Assembly (NCBI RefSeq): GCF_937616625.2
Contig: NC_065573.1
Location: 22,025,001 to 22,089,000 of the forward strand
Length of the DNA stretch: 64,000 nt
Reading direction: 5' to 3'
Source: Mercurialis annua
Taxonomy: Eukaryota; Streptophyta; Magnoliopsida; Malpighiales; Euphorbiaceae
Part shown: positions 43,503-55,052 of the stretch, one piece after another
Position numbering within the stretch: position 1 is the stretch's first letter
Layout of the letters: each line of letters begins with the position of its first letter
The notes under the pieces: generated by a model
Database searches by the model: none
Told to the model about the DNA's origin: nothing
The model's input: the letters and a program-made list of their open reading frames with translations, nothing else
Program-made: the position numbers and the translations under genes

Positions 43503-43907
43503 CCGTGCTTTTATATATAGTATAGATAACCAAAATTTTGATTTGGTGAGAATCATTTCAATTATGTCCAATTATACAATTTTTCTTATGTGGCGTTAAT
43601 GTGTGGCAATGCCACATCAGGGCCACGTAGGCGTTATATGAGTAAAAATATGTAGTTGGGCATTATTGAAATGAAATCGTGCTCCATAGCAATAAACAAA
43701 CGTGATCTCATAATAAACAACGTTTTTACCCTTTTTAAGATATATAATTCAAGGACTTCACTCGCTAATGAAATTTTAAATTGGGATCTGTAGAAAACAA
43801 TTCTCATATAAATAGCATAAAGTGAAAAGAACGTAGATATCTATAATATCGGTAGTTCAAATTTCAAGATAGAAGAAGATAGAATTAAAATAATAGAATA
43901 TTTATTA
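43190..43907. other. AT-rich intergenic DNA with a C30 tract
   Basis: No gene. A weak foldback spans about 43555-43715 (TTTCAATTATGTCCAATTAT against TAGTTGGGCATTATTGAAAT). Confidence 0.45.
43470..43499 (+). repeat. Homopolymer of 30 C
   Basis: An uninterrupted run of C preceded by TTCCT. A run this long is rare in an AT-rich plant region; it could form i-motif/G-quadruplex structures or be an assembly/sequencing artefact. Confidence 0.9.
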
Positions 43908-44296
43908 GGTCTAATGCTTTAAAAACACTTGACTTTTAACCTTTTTTCAATTCTACCTACGTTGAAAACTGGACAATTTTATCCCATTTTGCATTTTCTC
44001 GTTTTAATTGTATCTTTGAACATTGATATTTTTTATTTAAAAATATTTAAAAACGTTCTTCAAAAAAATCAATCTAACGTAAAAGGTTAATTTAATGTAA
44101 AAAGGGTCAATTTGAAGAAATTTTTTTAAATAAAAAACAAGATCGATCTAATGTTTTTTTTATGAATAGATCAGTTTAATGTTTAAGGGTACAATTGAAA
44201 CGATAAAATGCGAAATAAGGTAAAATTGACAGTTTTTAACGCCAGAATAGGATTGAAAAGAGGATAAAAGGTCATATGTTTTCAAGACATTAAATC
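43908..44296. mobile_element. Mutator-type MITE (GGCTTAATGCC family), 389 bp
   Basis: Perfect 9-bp target duplication TATTTATTA (43899-43907 and 44297-44305). Termini GGTCTAATGCTTTAAAAACA and GACATTAAATC; the arms match 36425 and 53240. Confidence 0.87.
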
Positions 44297-44375
44297 TATT
44301 TATTAATAAAATAACATTTAGTTAGATAGTTTTATATATAGTATTAATATAAAGTGTAAAATAATTTATATAAAA

Positions 44376-44559
44376 AGGAGAAATTCTCAGGTAGACTTAG
44401 TCTACCACATCATCCGTTGATTACTATTTTAATGACGTATCATAATGTGATAAGTTAGTACACGGATGACGTGATAAACTGAATCTATCTAAAAATCTTT
44501 CATAATTTGATAGGCTAGTACACGAATGACGTGATAAACTGAATCTACCTAAAAATCTT
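44376..44559. mobile_element. Mutator-type MITE (GGTAGACTTAGTC family), 184 bp
   Basis: Flanked by an 11-bp repeat TTTATATAAAA (44365-44375 and 44560-44570). Left arm GAGAAATTCTCAGGTAGACT matches 33711. The right part is duplicated internally (GTACACGGATGACGTGATAA, then GTACACGAATGACGTGATAA). Confidence 0.7.
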
Positions 44560-44570
44560 TTTATATAAAA

Positions 44571-45235
44571 GATATAATTATTGCTAATATTATTCTTGAT
44601 ATGTAATTGTCTAGATTTTGCTTGTCAATCTAGCCTAATAGAAGGAACAACAAAACAGTAGCCACTAATTTAAAAAGAATATTTTTACCAACAATGTTGT
44701 ATTACATATTAAAATAACTTGAAATAATAAATACACATTAAATTTTGCTTGCTATTGATATTATACTTAAAATTAAAACCTTACCACAAACGAAATAGGA
44801 ACAATTATTTGCCTCAAACGGCCATAATGATGCTAATTATTTACTTCTTTCTCTATATATTTGTTGCCGTGCCACCTACCATGATCAACAAATGCAATGC
44901 AATCATTTTCAACTCAAGAAAAAAAAATCAAATCGTCCTAATCACACATTAATAATTGTATATCCTGTTGGCTATGAATCTAAATATGGCTCAACCAAAT
45001 CATGAATCCACAAATATACATGGTATCTTTTCATAGATCCAACGTAAATGATGTAGATACCCTTTTCTTGCATATTCAACTGTCACTAAATATTTTTTGA
45101 TAATTAGTATCACTGTACACAGTACACTTACACATCAAAATGAAATTTAATTCATTGTCAATTATGCAAGTCAAAATCTAATACATTTTCTCACATTTAA
45201 TAATAAAAATACTATTTTTTATGGCTATTTATTTT
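44571..45235. other. AT-rich intergenic DNA, nothing recognised
   Basis: Only short open frames (for example 44749-44952) without known features. Confidence 0.5.
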
Positions 45236-45784
45236 GTACACATAAAATCGAAATTGACTCTCTCACTTCTCCAAACTCTCTTTTCTTTTTCAAAATCAAA
45301 ATCACCTCCCCGCCCTCTCGTTTTCTCTTCAAATCTCATATTTAGTTTATTTTACGTCAATAATCACAAATTTGAGATCTGTTGGTATTTTTCTTTCTTT
45401 CTTTATGAATGTTTTGTCTTTTTAGTGGAATTTTAACTCTTAACTTTTTTGGATTTTGCTATTTCCTTAATGGAATTATTTACGGGTATAGATAGGAAGT
45501 GCTATCAGTAGAAATTTTATTTTTAATATTCTCTCAATCAGACTCATTCAAATACCAAAGAGTCGATTTGTGGTTTAAAATAACCTTCGAGTGGAGCGGA
45601 CGGATCGCCGAGTTGCACATTCAAAGAGTTCCGTCAACGCGATTGAAAAAATTAGATATAATTTCTAATTATTTTACTGATATTCTATTATTATACCTCT
45701 TAAATGTATTGATTTATTCAATATTTAATTAAATTATATTTTTATTTCTCTATTAATAAAAATTTCATTATCTCAAAAAAAAAA
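45236..45784 (+). repeat. Dispersed retroposon-like repeat, copy 1
   Basis: Shares about 80% identity by eye with 48030-48600: CCCTCTCGTTTTCTCTTCAA, GGAGCGGACGGATCGCC and TCAAAGAGTTCCGTCAACGC among others. It begins in CT-rich sequence and ends in TCATTATCTC plus an A-run, like a non-LTR retroposon. AAATACTA occurs on both sides as a weak target-duplication candidate. Family not recognised. Confidence 0.6.
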
Positions 45785-46460
45785 TAGAAATACTACAAAG
45801 TTGGTTCTTTATATGTACAATATTAGCAAGAGTTGCAAGTCCTCAAGAGATAAAATTTTAATGCAAAATATAGGAAAAATAACATTTAGGAAATAGCTAG
45901 GTATACCAACATCACTCATCACTTAATATATGACTAAGCATGTGATAGATAGGTGGACTAAATTGTATTGATTAAACAATTGGCATTATTAATTAGTAGG
46001 TAAGAGAAAAAGACTTCCACTATATGCTCTCTATTTTGCTAGTGCCCATACTCTCATTCTTCTAAAAACCATCAAATCTCTAATTTCTTTGCTCAGTTCT
46101 ACTAGTAATTGAGCTCAATTAAGTTGTACCTCAATTAAGTATTTGCCCTTTCTCCTTGTGTCTTTTTCTTTCTTTAAATATCCATATATGTGCACTTGAA
46201 AAAAAAAATCAAAATATAATTATCAATGCAGAAATAAGAAAATAAAATGAACATGCCCTTTCTCGCTATCTGTTATCGGTTATTTTTATTGTCAACTATT
46301 TTTTATATCATTTATCAAGGTTTAACCTATTCTACAGTCTTTGTACTATTTATTTATTTTTTTCACTCTAATTTTATGCATCTTTACTTTTTTTTATTTA
46401 ATCCCTTTACTTTCGAAAACGTTTTTATGAGTCTTTATATTTTATTATTTAGTCTTTATA
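45785..46460. other. AT-rich intergenic DNA, nothing recognised
   Basis: T-rich with short low-complexity open frames (such as 46247-46534) lacking known features. Confidence 0.5.
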
Positions 46461-47045
46461 TTTTTGAAAACGATTTTGTTAGATTTTTGCAAGCGCACTA
46501 CACTCTCATATTTTTATTAGATTCAAAAGTATAAAAATCAAGTAAAGAAAAAGAAATTTTTAGGGACGAAATACAAAACATAAAAAAATACAGAAACCAT
46601 AGCTTAGGTTTTGACTTCTTCTTTTTTTTGGTACAGCTGTTTCTAAAGTATGTTTTTCTCTTTTCCCATAGTTTAGTTAACAAAATAGACGGAAGGAGTT
46701 TATTATCTTGTAAATCGAAATTCAAAGGAATTAGAAAATGAAATTAAAATTTAGAAACACCAGTGATAAAAGGCCCAAAGGTCAAGTATGATTGATGAAG
46801 TTAACCCTAATTTATATGAGAGAAGATAAACTCACTTCCATTTTAAAAAATATTAAAAATTTATTAAATTTATAATTAACAACATACAATACTTAATCGG
46901 AATGTCATTGGAACAAAAAACTATTCTAAAAAATTATATTTGATTTTTTCTTTTAAGTCTAATAGTGTTAAAAAGCTAAAAATTTCAATTTTTTTGAAAT
47001 ATATCGAAACTTTTCAAATGTTAGATTTACTGGATATTTATTTAA
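46461..47045. repeat. Tandem duplication, unit 1 (585 bp)
   Basis: TTTTTGAAAACGATTTTGTT begins both this unit and the next, and similarity of about 90% by eye continues through the unit. No ORF or TE signature. Confidence 0.88.
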
Positions 47046-47670
47046 TTTTTGAAAACGATTTTGTTAGATTTTTACAAGCGCACTACACTCTCATATTTTT
47101 ATTAGATTCAAAAGTATAAGAATCAAATAAAGAAAAATAAATTTTTAGGGACGAAATACAAAATATAAAAAAGTACAAAAATCATAGCTTAGGTTTTGTC
47201 TCTTTTTTTGGTGCAGCTGTTTCTAAAGTCTATTCTTCTCTTTCCCCATAGTTTAGATAACAAAATAGACGGAAGGAGTTTACTATCTTGTAAATCGAAA
47301 TTCAGAGGAATTAGAAAATGAAATTAAAATTTAGAAACGTCAGTGATAAAAGGCTCAAAGGTCAAGTACGATAGATGAATTTAACCCTAATTTATATGAG
47401 AGAAGATAAACTCACTTCCATTTTAAAAATATTAAAAATTTATTAAATTTATAATTAACAACATACAATACTTAATCGGAGTGTCATTGGAACAAAATTC
47501 TATTCTAAAAAATTAGAGGTGTCCTAAAAATATTTTGATATTTTCTTTTAAGTCTAATAGTGTTAAAAAGCTAAAAAAATTCAACTTTTTTGAAATATAT
47601 CGAAACTTTTCAAACGTTATCATTTATCACAACTTGACAGATTTACTGGATATTTATTTAATTTTTTAAA
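47046..47670. repeat. Tandem duplication, unit 2
   Basis: Second copy of 46461-47045, slightly longer because of small insertions near 47515-47540 and 47620-47640. 47671-48029 beyond it is AT-rich with nothing recognised. Confidence 0.88.
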
Positions 47671-48029
47671 TTTATTTAATTGGGCTTACGTGACAACTGT
47701 ATAGAAAATTCATGAAACATATTTAGTTTAGAATTTTCCATTGAGATATAACATGATTCGGATAAATTACTTTTAAAAAATATTACGTCGATTTTTGAAA
47801 ATTGGATTGATATTTAACAAATTGACCAAATCAAAATAGATTTAAAATATTTAAAAAGTTAGAATATATTTTTAAAAAAATTAGAAATTTTAAAAATTTG
47901 TCTTTTTAGCACCCTTAATCTTTTTTTATTATATCAATTTTTTTGCAGTTGTGACGAAGAATACTAAAAAATAGAGATAATTTATTTTCAAACAAGTGTG
48001 CGGCATTTTTTTCCTTCAAAATTTAAGAA

Positions 48030-48600
48030 AACTCTCTCATCTCTCTAGACTCTCACTTTGTTTTTTCAAAAACCCTATAGCCGCAGCAAGAGGGAGGTGA
48101 TTTTAGCTATTTTTTGGTTAAAAATCACCTCTCCACCCTCTCGTTTTCTTTTCAAATCTCGTATTTAGTTTATTTTGCGTCAATAATCACAGATTTGAGA
48201 TATATTGATAATTTTCTTTCTTCTTTTATGGATGTTTTATCTTACTTAGTGGAGTTTTGGCTCTTATCCTTTATGGGTTTTGTTATTTTCTTGATGGAAT
48301 TATGTATGGAGCGTAAATCTGAAGTGCTATCTATAGAAATCTTATTTCTAATACTCTCTCGGACTCATTCAAATATCAAAGAGTCAATTTGTGGTTTAGA
48401 ATAACTTTCGAATGGAGCGGACGGATCGCCAAGTTGCATATTCAAAGAGTTCCGCCAACGCGATTGAAGAAACTAGATAGTATAATTTTCTGTTATTTTA
48501 CAGATGTTCTATTATTATACCTCTTCAATGTATTGATTTATTCAATATTTGATCAAGTTGTATTTTAATTTTTCTATTAATAAAATTTTTATTATTCTAA
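48030..48600 (+). repeat. Dispersed retroposon-like repeat, copy 2
   Basis: Partner of 45236-45784. It starts CTCTCTCATCTCTCTAGACT and ends near TTTTTATTATTCTAAAAAAA. Near its start AGGGAGGTGATTTT and AAAATCACCTCTCCACCCTC form an inverted repeat. Confidence 0.6.
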
Positions 48601-49514
48601 AAAAATATAGATAATTCAGTTTTTATTATAATTGAAAATAAAACTGAAATCGACTATAATCAACTTTAAACAATTAATTTACAAAACATTATAAGCGTTT
48701 AGAGTTTTTCTGAGAGCACATTCACCACATGCTGGGCCAATCCATAACTAGAAGAAGATTGTCTTTGCTAGCTAAGTGCATTGTATGTGCTTGCTTTTTT
48801 CTTATTTTGTCGTTCTTCAATTTTTCTATATTATTTTCCTTATGTTCATTTTGCAAAATAGTTATGGACATGCAAAATTTTACTTCAACCAGCCTTCCCC
48901 AGTTGTGTGCAACTCAATAGATAAGCAAAATCATATCCAATTCATTCTCCACCAAAATGATCAACTATTTTTCTAATTGTTTAAATTCTTACAATTTTGT
49001 CTCACTACTATCTAAACATTTTTAAGTATTTCAAATTTTTAAAATTATAATTAGATTACTATCTAAGTTCTTAAAAATATTTTGGATCATAATATAAAAT
49101 GAACTAAAATGAGTATCACTCACACCAAAAACAACGAACTAAACCCAAATCATGTGTTAAGCAAAAGTTGCATTCTCTAACGGCAATCAAAGCACATTAG
49201 TCATTTCATCATCAAAAAAATAAACACATTAATCAAATGAAAGAAAACAAAATTCTTAAATTGTAACCCACTAGCCATTTGTTTGTTTAACGTTAATTCA
49301 AAATTTATTTCATTTGCAATTGGTCTTATATAATAATTTATTAGATGTAAATATAATAATCTCTATTAAATATAAAAAAACAGAACAATTAAATAAATTT
49401 TTAATTAAACTAAATCTATTTGTTTTTAAATAAATATATAGATTTCATTTAAACCAAATACATCACAATTAAATTATAAGCTGATAATGTTTTAGAATCA
49501 GTTTAAAACCATTA
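48601..49514. other. AT-rich intergenic DNA, nothing recognised
   Basis: Short ORFs at 48729-48976 show no family features. Confidence 0.5.
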
Positions 49515-49627
49515 TTTATTTATTTTTTGATAATTTGGGGATGGGGAGCGCTTGTGGGAGGAATCGAACTCACGACCTAGCAGTTTGCTGCTTAGCGCTT
49601 ATAACATTTGAGTTATAGCTCATTGGT
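49515..49627 (-). mobile_element. Short tRNA-derived SINE, 113 bp
   Basis: Perfect 15-bp target duplication AGTTTAAAACCATTA (49500-49514 and 49628-49642). On the minus strand: ACCAATGAGCTATAACTC, an A-box region with TATAAGCGCTAAGC, a B-box-like GGTCGTGAGTTCGATTCCTC, and an A-rich tail. Same family as 54517-54619. Confidence 0.92.
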
Positions 49628-49642
49628 AGTTTAAAACCATTA

Positions 49643-50621
49643 ATTAGTATCAGAATAACTTGTCAATCCGAATATAAAACAGTTTATAAAATTAGTATAA
49701 ATATTTAAAACTTAATTCTTGATCATCACATGAACTGACTCCATCCATCTGAAGGTACTAAACTAATAGTGAATCATTAATTATAGTTGACTAAGTGATT
49801 TTTAGGAATACAAAAGTTTAAAGATCCAAGAGAAAAAAGTGAGAGTAAAGAAGAAATAAACATCAATAAAACAGTGTGCGAATGCATACAAATTAGTCGA
49901 CAGCGACTCCACAACCTCCGTTTCACACTCATTTGTTATCCCTCTATCTCAATTTATCAAATATTCAATCCCATATTTCTAATTAATTACTTATTAGATC
50001 CATACCATTTACAATTATCATAAATAACCATTATTTTGGACTACTAGCGTAAAAAATTTAATTGTATATTACTTTTAATACTAATTATATTTAAAAAAAC
50101 TAAATTTTTAATTATATTTTTATAATTGGATAAATTAAACATAACTTTACTCTCGTATCAATCATTGAAAAAGTTCATTCAATTAAATAAGAAAAGCAAA
50201 TATGAAAATACAATTTTTTAATAGCAAAATCAAGCTCAAATAATTGTACAAATTTAGCTAGGATTAAAATAATAAAAGAAAAATTTAGATTAAATTTGAT
50301 AAAATTAAAAAGATAAATTAGAATTGAAAAAAAAGCAGCCACCATTGTTTTTATATGCTTATATCATAATTTTTCTCCTCAAAAAACACTCAAGCAATAT
50401 AAAATTTAATAAATAAGCATAAATACAACTTGAACATATTATAAATTTATCTAATTATCTCATTTCTTCTTGAATTTTATTCAATTTAGAAAAATTTACA
50501 ATTCAAAGTCTTTATATATAAAAATCTATAACAGAGCCATCAATTTCATATATGAAAAAAAAATACTTAACGGCGTTACAAGTTTAACTATCTTTCCTTT
50601 CGGTTTTCTTCGTATCCGGCT
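49643..50621. other. AT-rich DNA, 3' side of the NHL1/12-like gene
   Basis: No gene or TE recognised. Confidence 0.5.
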
Positions 50622-51251
50622 TCAAATACTGACACTGCACTTGATTATAAGTGAATACTTAACGGAATTCTCACCGACAATAATTCCGGCAGTTCTACTG
50701 CCAAACTGAATATAAGCGGGACATCTAACATACAAATGATATTTTCCAGAAACAAAAGTGCCAACTTTAAATCTCACCCGTCCATCCATTTTAATCATGA
50801 GCAGAACGGCTCCAGCATTCTGATCTTCACTCAATCCAACGGCGTTGTAAGGCGCGACAGGAACGTCGGTGCCGTAGACATTCGGTGACCAGACGTTGAC
50901 CTCTTTGTGACCTTGATACGTGTTCGGTATGGATGATCGGAGAGTGATCTGTTGGTTCCGGTACGTGGCGTAAATGTCTAGCTTGTCGTAGTAGATACCG
51001 ACGTTGTCGTTTGGATTGCGAGAAGAGAAGGTGACTTGGAAATTGGAGGTTAAGTAATTTGGATTTGACGCGTTGAATGCGAAAACGGTGACGTCTTGGA
51101 GGATGAATTTGGGCTTGCTTGGACGGAGTATGGCCCAGATTATGAGGATGGTAACTAAGACGATGAAGAGGAAGATTAGAATTCCGGCGAAGAGACGCCG
51201 GAAGAGTTTTCGGCTTTTGTGGCCGTGGTTACCGCAGTCCTTGGCGGACAT
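50622..51251 (-). CDS. NDR1/HIN1-like protein, NHL1/NHL12-type
   Basis: 209-aa single-exon LEA_2/NHL membrane protein. It starts MSAKDCGNHGHKSRK, has one membrane helix (about 20-42), then ILRPSKPKFILQDVTVFAFN, the family motif SRNPNDNVGIYYD (77-89), YATYRNQQITLR, TYQGHKEVNVWSP and VRCPAYIQF, ending KCSVSI. This closely follows Arabidopsis NHL1/NHL12-type proteins as I remember them, extracellularly exposed plasma-membrane proteins tied to defence. ATG 51249-51251 fits the family N-terminus. The frame stays open 64 codons upstream to an in-frame ATG at 51441-51443, but that part runs through the TATA box and has no family match. It differs clearly from the NHL10-like pair 12 kb away. Confidence 0.94.
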   Translation of the reverse strand: MSAKDCGNHGHKSRKLFRRLFAGILIFLFIVLVTILIIWAILRPSKPKFILQDVTVFAFNASNPNYLTSNFQVTFSSRNPNDNVGIYYDKLDIYATYRNQQITLRSSIPNTYQGHKEVNVWSPNVYGTDVPVAPYNAVGLSEDQNAGAVLLMIKMDGRVRFKVGTFVSGKYHLYVRCPAYIQFGSRTAGIIVGENSVKYSLIIKCSVSI

Positions 51252-51371
51252 GGTGGTGGCGGCGGCGGGGTGGTGGCGGAGGCGGTGGCGGTGAAGAAAA
51301 AAGAGCGGAGAGATTTGAGTTTGAGAAGTGGAAGATATGAGAGAAAGAGAGGTGAGTTTAATGAAGAGCTT

Positions 51372-51382
51372 TGGTATATAGA
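51372..51382 (-). promoter_or_regulatory. TATA box of the NHL1/12-like gene
   Basis: On the gene strand GTCTATATACC lies about 120 bp before the ATG, followed by an AC/TC-rich leader (51250-51350 on the plus strand is GA-rich). Spacing fits a plant core promoter. Confidence 0.5.
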
Positions 51383-51443
51383 CTATAGTGAGTGAGAACG
51401 AGAAACGAGTTAGGGTGAGGTGGAGCCCTTTTGCTTTATGCAA

Positions 51444-51770
51444 ACCTATTAGGGTATGGGACGGTGCCGTATTGTAGACGCATTTTTGGGTGATTAATTT
51501 ATTTTACATTAATTTGGTCTACTTATTTGATCAAATTTTTTATATAATTATTTTTTAAAATAATATAAAATATAATCTTGATAAAATTATGCATATATTA
51601 TTAATATAAAAAAAAATCTGATTACCACATTATTTATGTTTTGAAACGTTCATATTTCCATTCACTATTAAATATGTATAATTTTAGTTAATTAAAAAGT
51701 TATTTATGGTATTTTAATAGTATGATAAAATGCTGTTTGCGCTGTATGGCATAATGTAAATAGTCCATAT
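51444..51770. other. Upstream region of the NHL1/12-like gene
   Basis: AT-rich; no W-box cluster like that of the NHL10-like pair was noticed. Confidence 0.4.
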
Positions 51771-51779
51771 TAGAATTTT

Positions 51780-51979
51780 GGATTTGGATTCCCTCAAATT
51801 CAAAATGAACTTGAGAGGGTCAAGTTCACGATCTACACCGTTCATTGTAAAATGAACGGTATAGATCAAAAAGGTACAATTTTAATCAAATTAATCTACA
51901 CCATTTATTTTATAATGAACTGTGTAGATTAAGAATATGACCCCCTCAAGTTTATTTGAATTTGAGGAAATTCCAATCC
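51780..51979. mobile_element. Foldback MITE, 200 bp (Mutator-like)
   Basis: Termini GGATTTGGATTCCCTCAAAT and its near complement ATTTGAGGAAATTCCAATCC. Flanks TAGAATTTT (51771-51779) and TATAATTTT (51980-51988) match at 8 of 9. The centre has paired ATGAACGGT(A)TAGAT phrases. Confidence 0.75.
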
Positions 51980-51988
51980 TATAATTTT

Positions 51989-53230
51989 TCTAATTATAGA
52001 CTGATTTAGCATTAGGCTGTATATTTTGTCAGTACCTTACATTTTAGAATTTATATAAATCTGCATTCAAATTTATTGAAGTGCTAAAGTAGTAAATGTT
52101 GTTATTAGTACGATAGTAATTTAATGGGGAGGGGCTACCCAGTTGACTAACCCTAAACATTAGATGACACAAACACGATAACTAGTTACTAATAGCTTTT
52201 CATCAAAAAAAAAGTTAATAATAGCTAATTATATGTGTTTAAAATTAAGTTACTAATTTAATTCCAAAATTTTGAACATTTACAAAGTATTTTGAGTGGA
52301 AAAACTACATGATGATATGGAAATAATCAAAATTATTAGGCTAAACCCATACATAAGTCTCTATAATATATCATTTTCATTTCAGAATTCTTGTACTATT
52401 TTTTTGTTTTTTTAATCTCTCTATTTATCTAATTTTATTTTTATAATTTTTTTGTGATTGAAAAATAAAATAAAATTGTAAATAGAACGACTGAAATTTA
52501 AAAAAAATCAAAAAGTCAAAAATTAAATAATGAGTGGAACTAAAAAACAAAGAAATAATATAAAAACTTTCGAAATGAAAATTATATAGTATAAAAACCT
52601 CCGTATTTGTCAAATTAATAGTCTTTGTCAAGATGACCACTTCCAAATTCACAAATTGTCAATAATATGAAAAGGAGGGAAGTGCCATAATGCAATTGAT
52701 CAAGCTTTTTGTCTACTCAAGAAAGGGAAGTATCCTTTTAGCTGTTAAATAAAAATCTTTGGAAATTAAAAGGACAATAAAGCTTAAAAGATTAAAGATT
52801 AATCACAATAAAATTAAAGTAGTAAGATATCAAATTATAAGTTCTCCTAATTTAACATAAACATATTATATTTAATTTAATTTTTTATATAATTAAAACA
52901 AATAGACAAATATATATTATAACATTTGTTATAAAAAAATTAAAATATTTTAGATAGAATTAGTCCACCATATTATTAAAATAATGACAATATTATAATA
53001 AATGTATACAAATTTAATTATAATGTTACTATAAAATGCGATTGACTATAAAATATTAATATAAAATTCCAAACAATAAGAATTATGCAATATATTTTGT
53101 ATTTTTAAAAGAAAAGTTATGCAATATATTAAAAAGGCAAAAGCATATACGAAATACTAACTATTTTAATAGCTTTCAATCCCGTATTTCTGTTAGAAAT
53201 TGATTGGAGATGGAAGAGATGGTATCATTA
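51989..53230. other. AT-rich intergenic DNA, nothing recognised
   Basis: The 75-codon minus-strand frame at 52425-52652 is low complexity. Confidence 0.5.
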
Positions 53231-53239
53231 TTTTAATAA

Positions 53240-53611
53240 GGCTTATCCCCTTAAAAACCCCTCACCTTTTACCCCCAATTCATTTGTACCCTCACGTTGC
53301 AAAACCACCAAATATACCCAAATTACGACCTTTCACTTTCAATTGTACCCTCAAGCATTAAATTGATCTCTTTTCACTTGAAAAAATAGGTTTATTTTTG
53401 TTTTAAATAGAATATTAAGTCCTATTTTAAAATATATGTTAAAATTTAAAGTATTGATTTGAACATTTTTCAAGTGAAAAGAGGTCAATTTAATGCTTGA
53501 GGGTACAATTGAAAGTGAAAGGTCGTGATTTGGGTATATTTGGTGGTTTTACAACGTGAGGGTGCAAACGAATTGGGGGTAAAAGGTGGGGGGATTTTAA
53601 GGGGATAAGCC
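53240..53611. mobile_element. Mutator-type MITE (GGCTTAATGCC family), 372 bp
   Basis: Perfect 9-bp target duplication TTTTAATAA (53231-53239 and 53612-53620). Long, well-kept inverted ends: GGCTTATCCCCTTAAAAACC and its complement. Arms so similar that this copy looks the youngest of the family here. Confidence 0.92.
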
Positions 53612-53620
53612 TTTTAATAA

Positions 53621-54500
53621 AGTGTTGTATTGTGAATGACTTATTCTATAAATAATTTGGTAAACGATCTATTTAAAAATTTCTCGAGATGAGAATATGT
53701 ATTGACACGTGTATAGAAAGATATTGGGGCCCAGTTATCAGGCTGAGAAGAGTCTGCCAGTTCATCCATATGGCCGTCTGTTTGCCTTAAGATGTGAAAT
53801 AAATAAATGAATCCAAAAGGCAAACGTTCTGGTAGCTTATTTTGTTTTCTAAAAGGTCATCAACTTTCTAATATTTGCTGATTTACATTTTAACGTTATC
53901 ATCATCATTCTGCTCTTTTTTTCTGGGAAATTCGTTTTGGTTAACGTATAAATATTTTATACAGTTACTAGCTAGCTTATTATAATTAGTAATCAAGAAA
54001 ATTTAATAAACCTAATCAATTATCAAGTAACATCATTATTGAAGTATCTTACTATTTATTTGGTACAAATAAATTTTACTGTTATAAATTAACGTGACTA
54101 TATTTTGTTTACTTAAAATCTATTTGAATATTTATTTTATTTTTAATTTCTTGCAAAATTGATTATTTTAATAATAATTTATTGTAACATATATCTATTT
54201 ATAAATAAAATTAATTTTAGAGTAAATTGAACTACATAAGAGAAATAATATATGCATTATAAATAAGTTTGATCATCCAAAAATGTCTTATTTTTTGGCT
54301 GTTTTTGTTTATAGTCTAAATTTTTAAAATTATTAAGATTAACCTATTTTTATTTTCAATTTTAATTATAGATATTTGTTCAAATTGGAGTTGAAAAAGT
54401 TCACGTATGCCTTTTGTATTATTTTATATTATTCCGATTTTTCTTTACATGGTCAGAAATTCCACATATTAAATAATAGTATAAAACAAATCTAATTTAA
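53621..54500. other. AT-rich intergenic DNA, nothing recognised
   Basis: No gene or repeat supported. Confidence 0.5.
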
Positions 54501-54516
54501 ACAAAATGCTACTATT

Positions 54517-54619
54517 TTTTTTATAATTGGAGAGGGGGTGTGTTTGTGGGAGGAATTGAGCCCACGACCTTGACACTTTCTGTCTAGCGCTTATATCATT
54601 TGAGGTATAGCTCGTTGGT
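54517..54619 (-). mobile_element. Short tRNA-derived SINE, 103 bp
   Basis: Perfect 16-bp target duplication ACAAAATGCTACTATT (54501-54516 and 54620-54635). On the minus strand: ACCAACGAGCTATACCTC, TATAAGCGCTAGAC (A-box region), GGTCGTGGGCTCAATTCCTC (B-box region), CT-rich end and A-tail. Confidence 0.93.
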
Positions 54620-54635
54620 ACAAAATGCTACTATT

Positions 54636-55052
54636 GAAATCAAAAATTAAAACATTTTCAATTTTTAAGAGTCTGAACCATAAATAGAAAAGATCGAAAA
54701 GGCAGGATATTTTTCAATAATGAAGCTTTATAAACATCATGGACTATGTTTAACAAGTTTTGGAACTTTAGTTTTTGTCAAAAAAAAAAAAGAAAATTAC
54801 TTTATTCAAGAATACATAGTATTCACATATTTATCACATTACCCACATTTTTTTAAGAACATTACCAACATTTGAGATAACTGAAAATCATCAATTAAAA
54901 ATATTTTAGGAAATGAATTTAACTGAAATAATAATCAAGGCTGTTATTTTATAGAAAGATAATTTTTCATGCGTTCAGAGCAACAATTGAATATCTCAAT
55001 CTTTATAAATTTAATCTAATCAATAGAAAAAGACATCAATGTAAGTTTTTTC
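54636..55052. other. AT-rich intergenic DNA, nothing recognised
   Basis: A-run at 54780-54791; no gene. Confidence 0.5.

Noticed and set aside
45221..46534. Phe/Leu-rich short ORFs
   Set aside because: Low-complexity T-rich DNA; the first overlaps the dispersed repeat and is not preserved in its partner copy.
51252..51443. 64-residue N-terminal extension of the NHL1/12-like protein
   Set aside because: It crosses the TATA box and leader, and known relatives start at the MSAKDCGNHG-like position.
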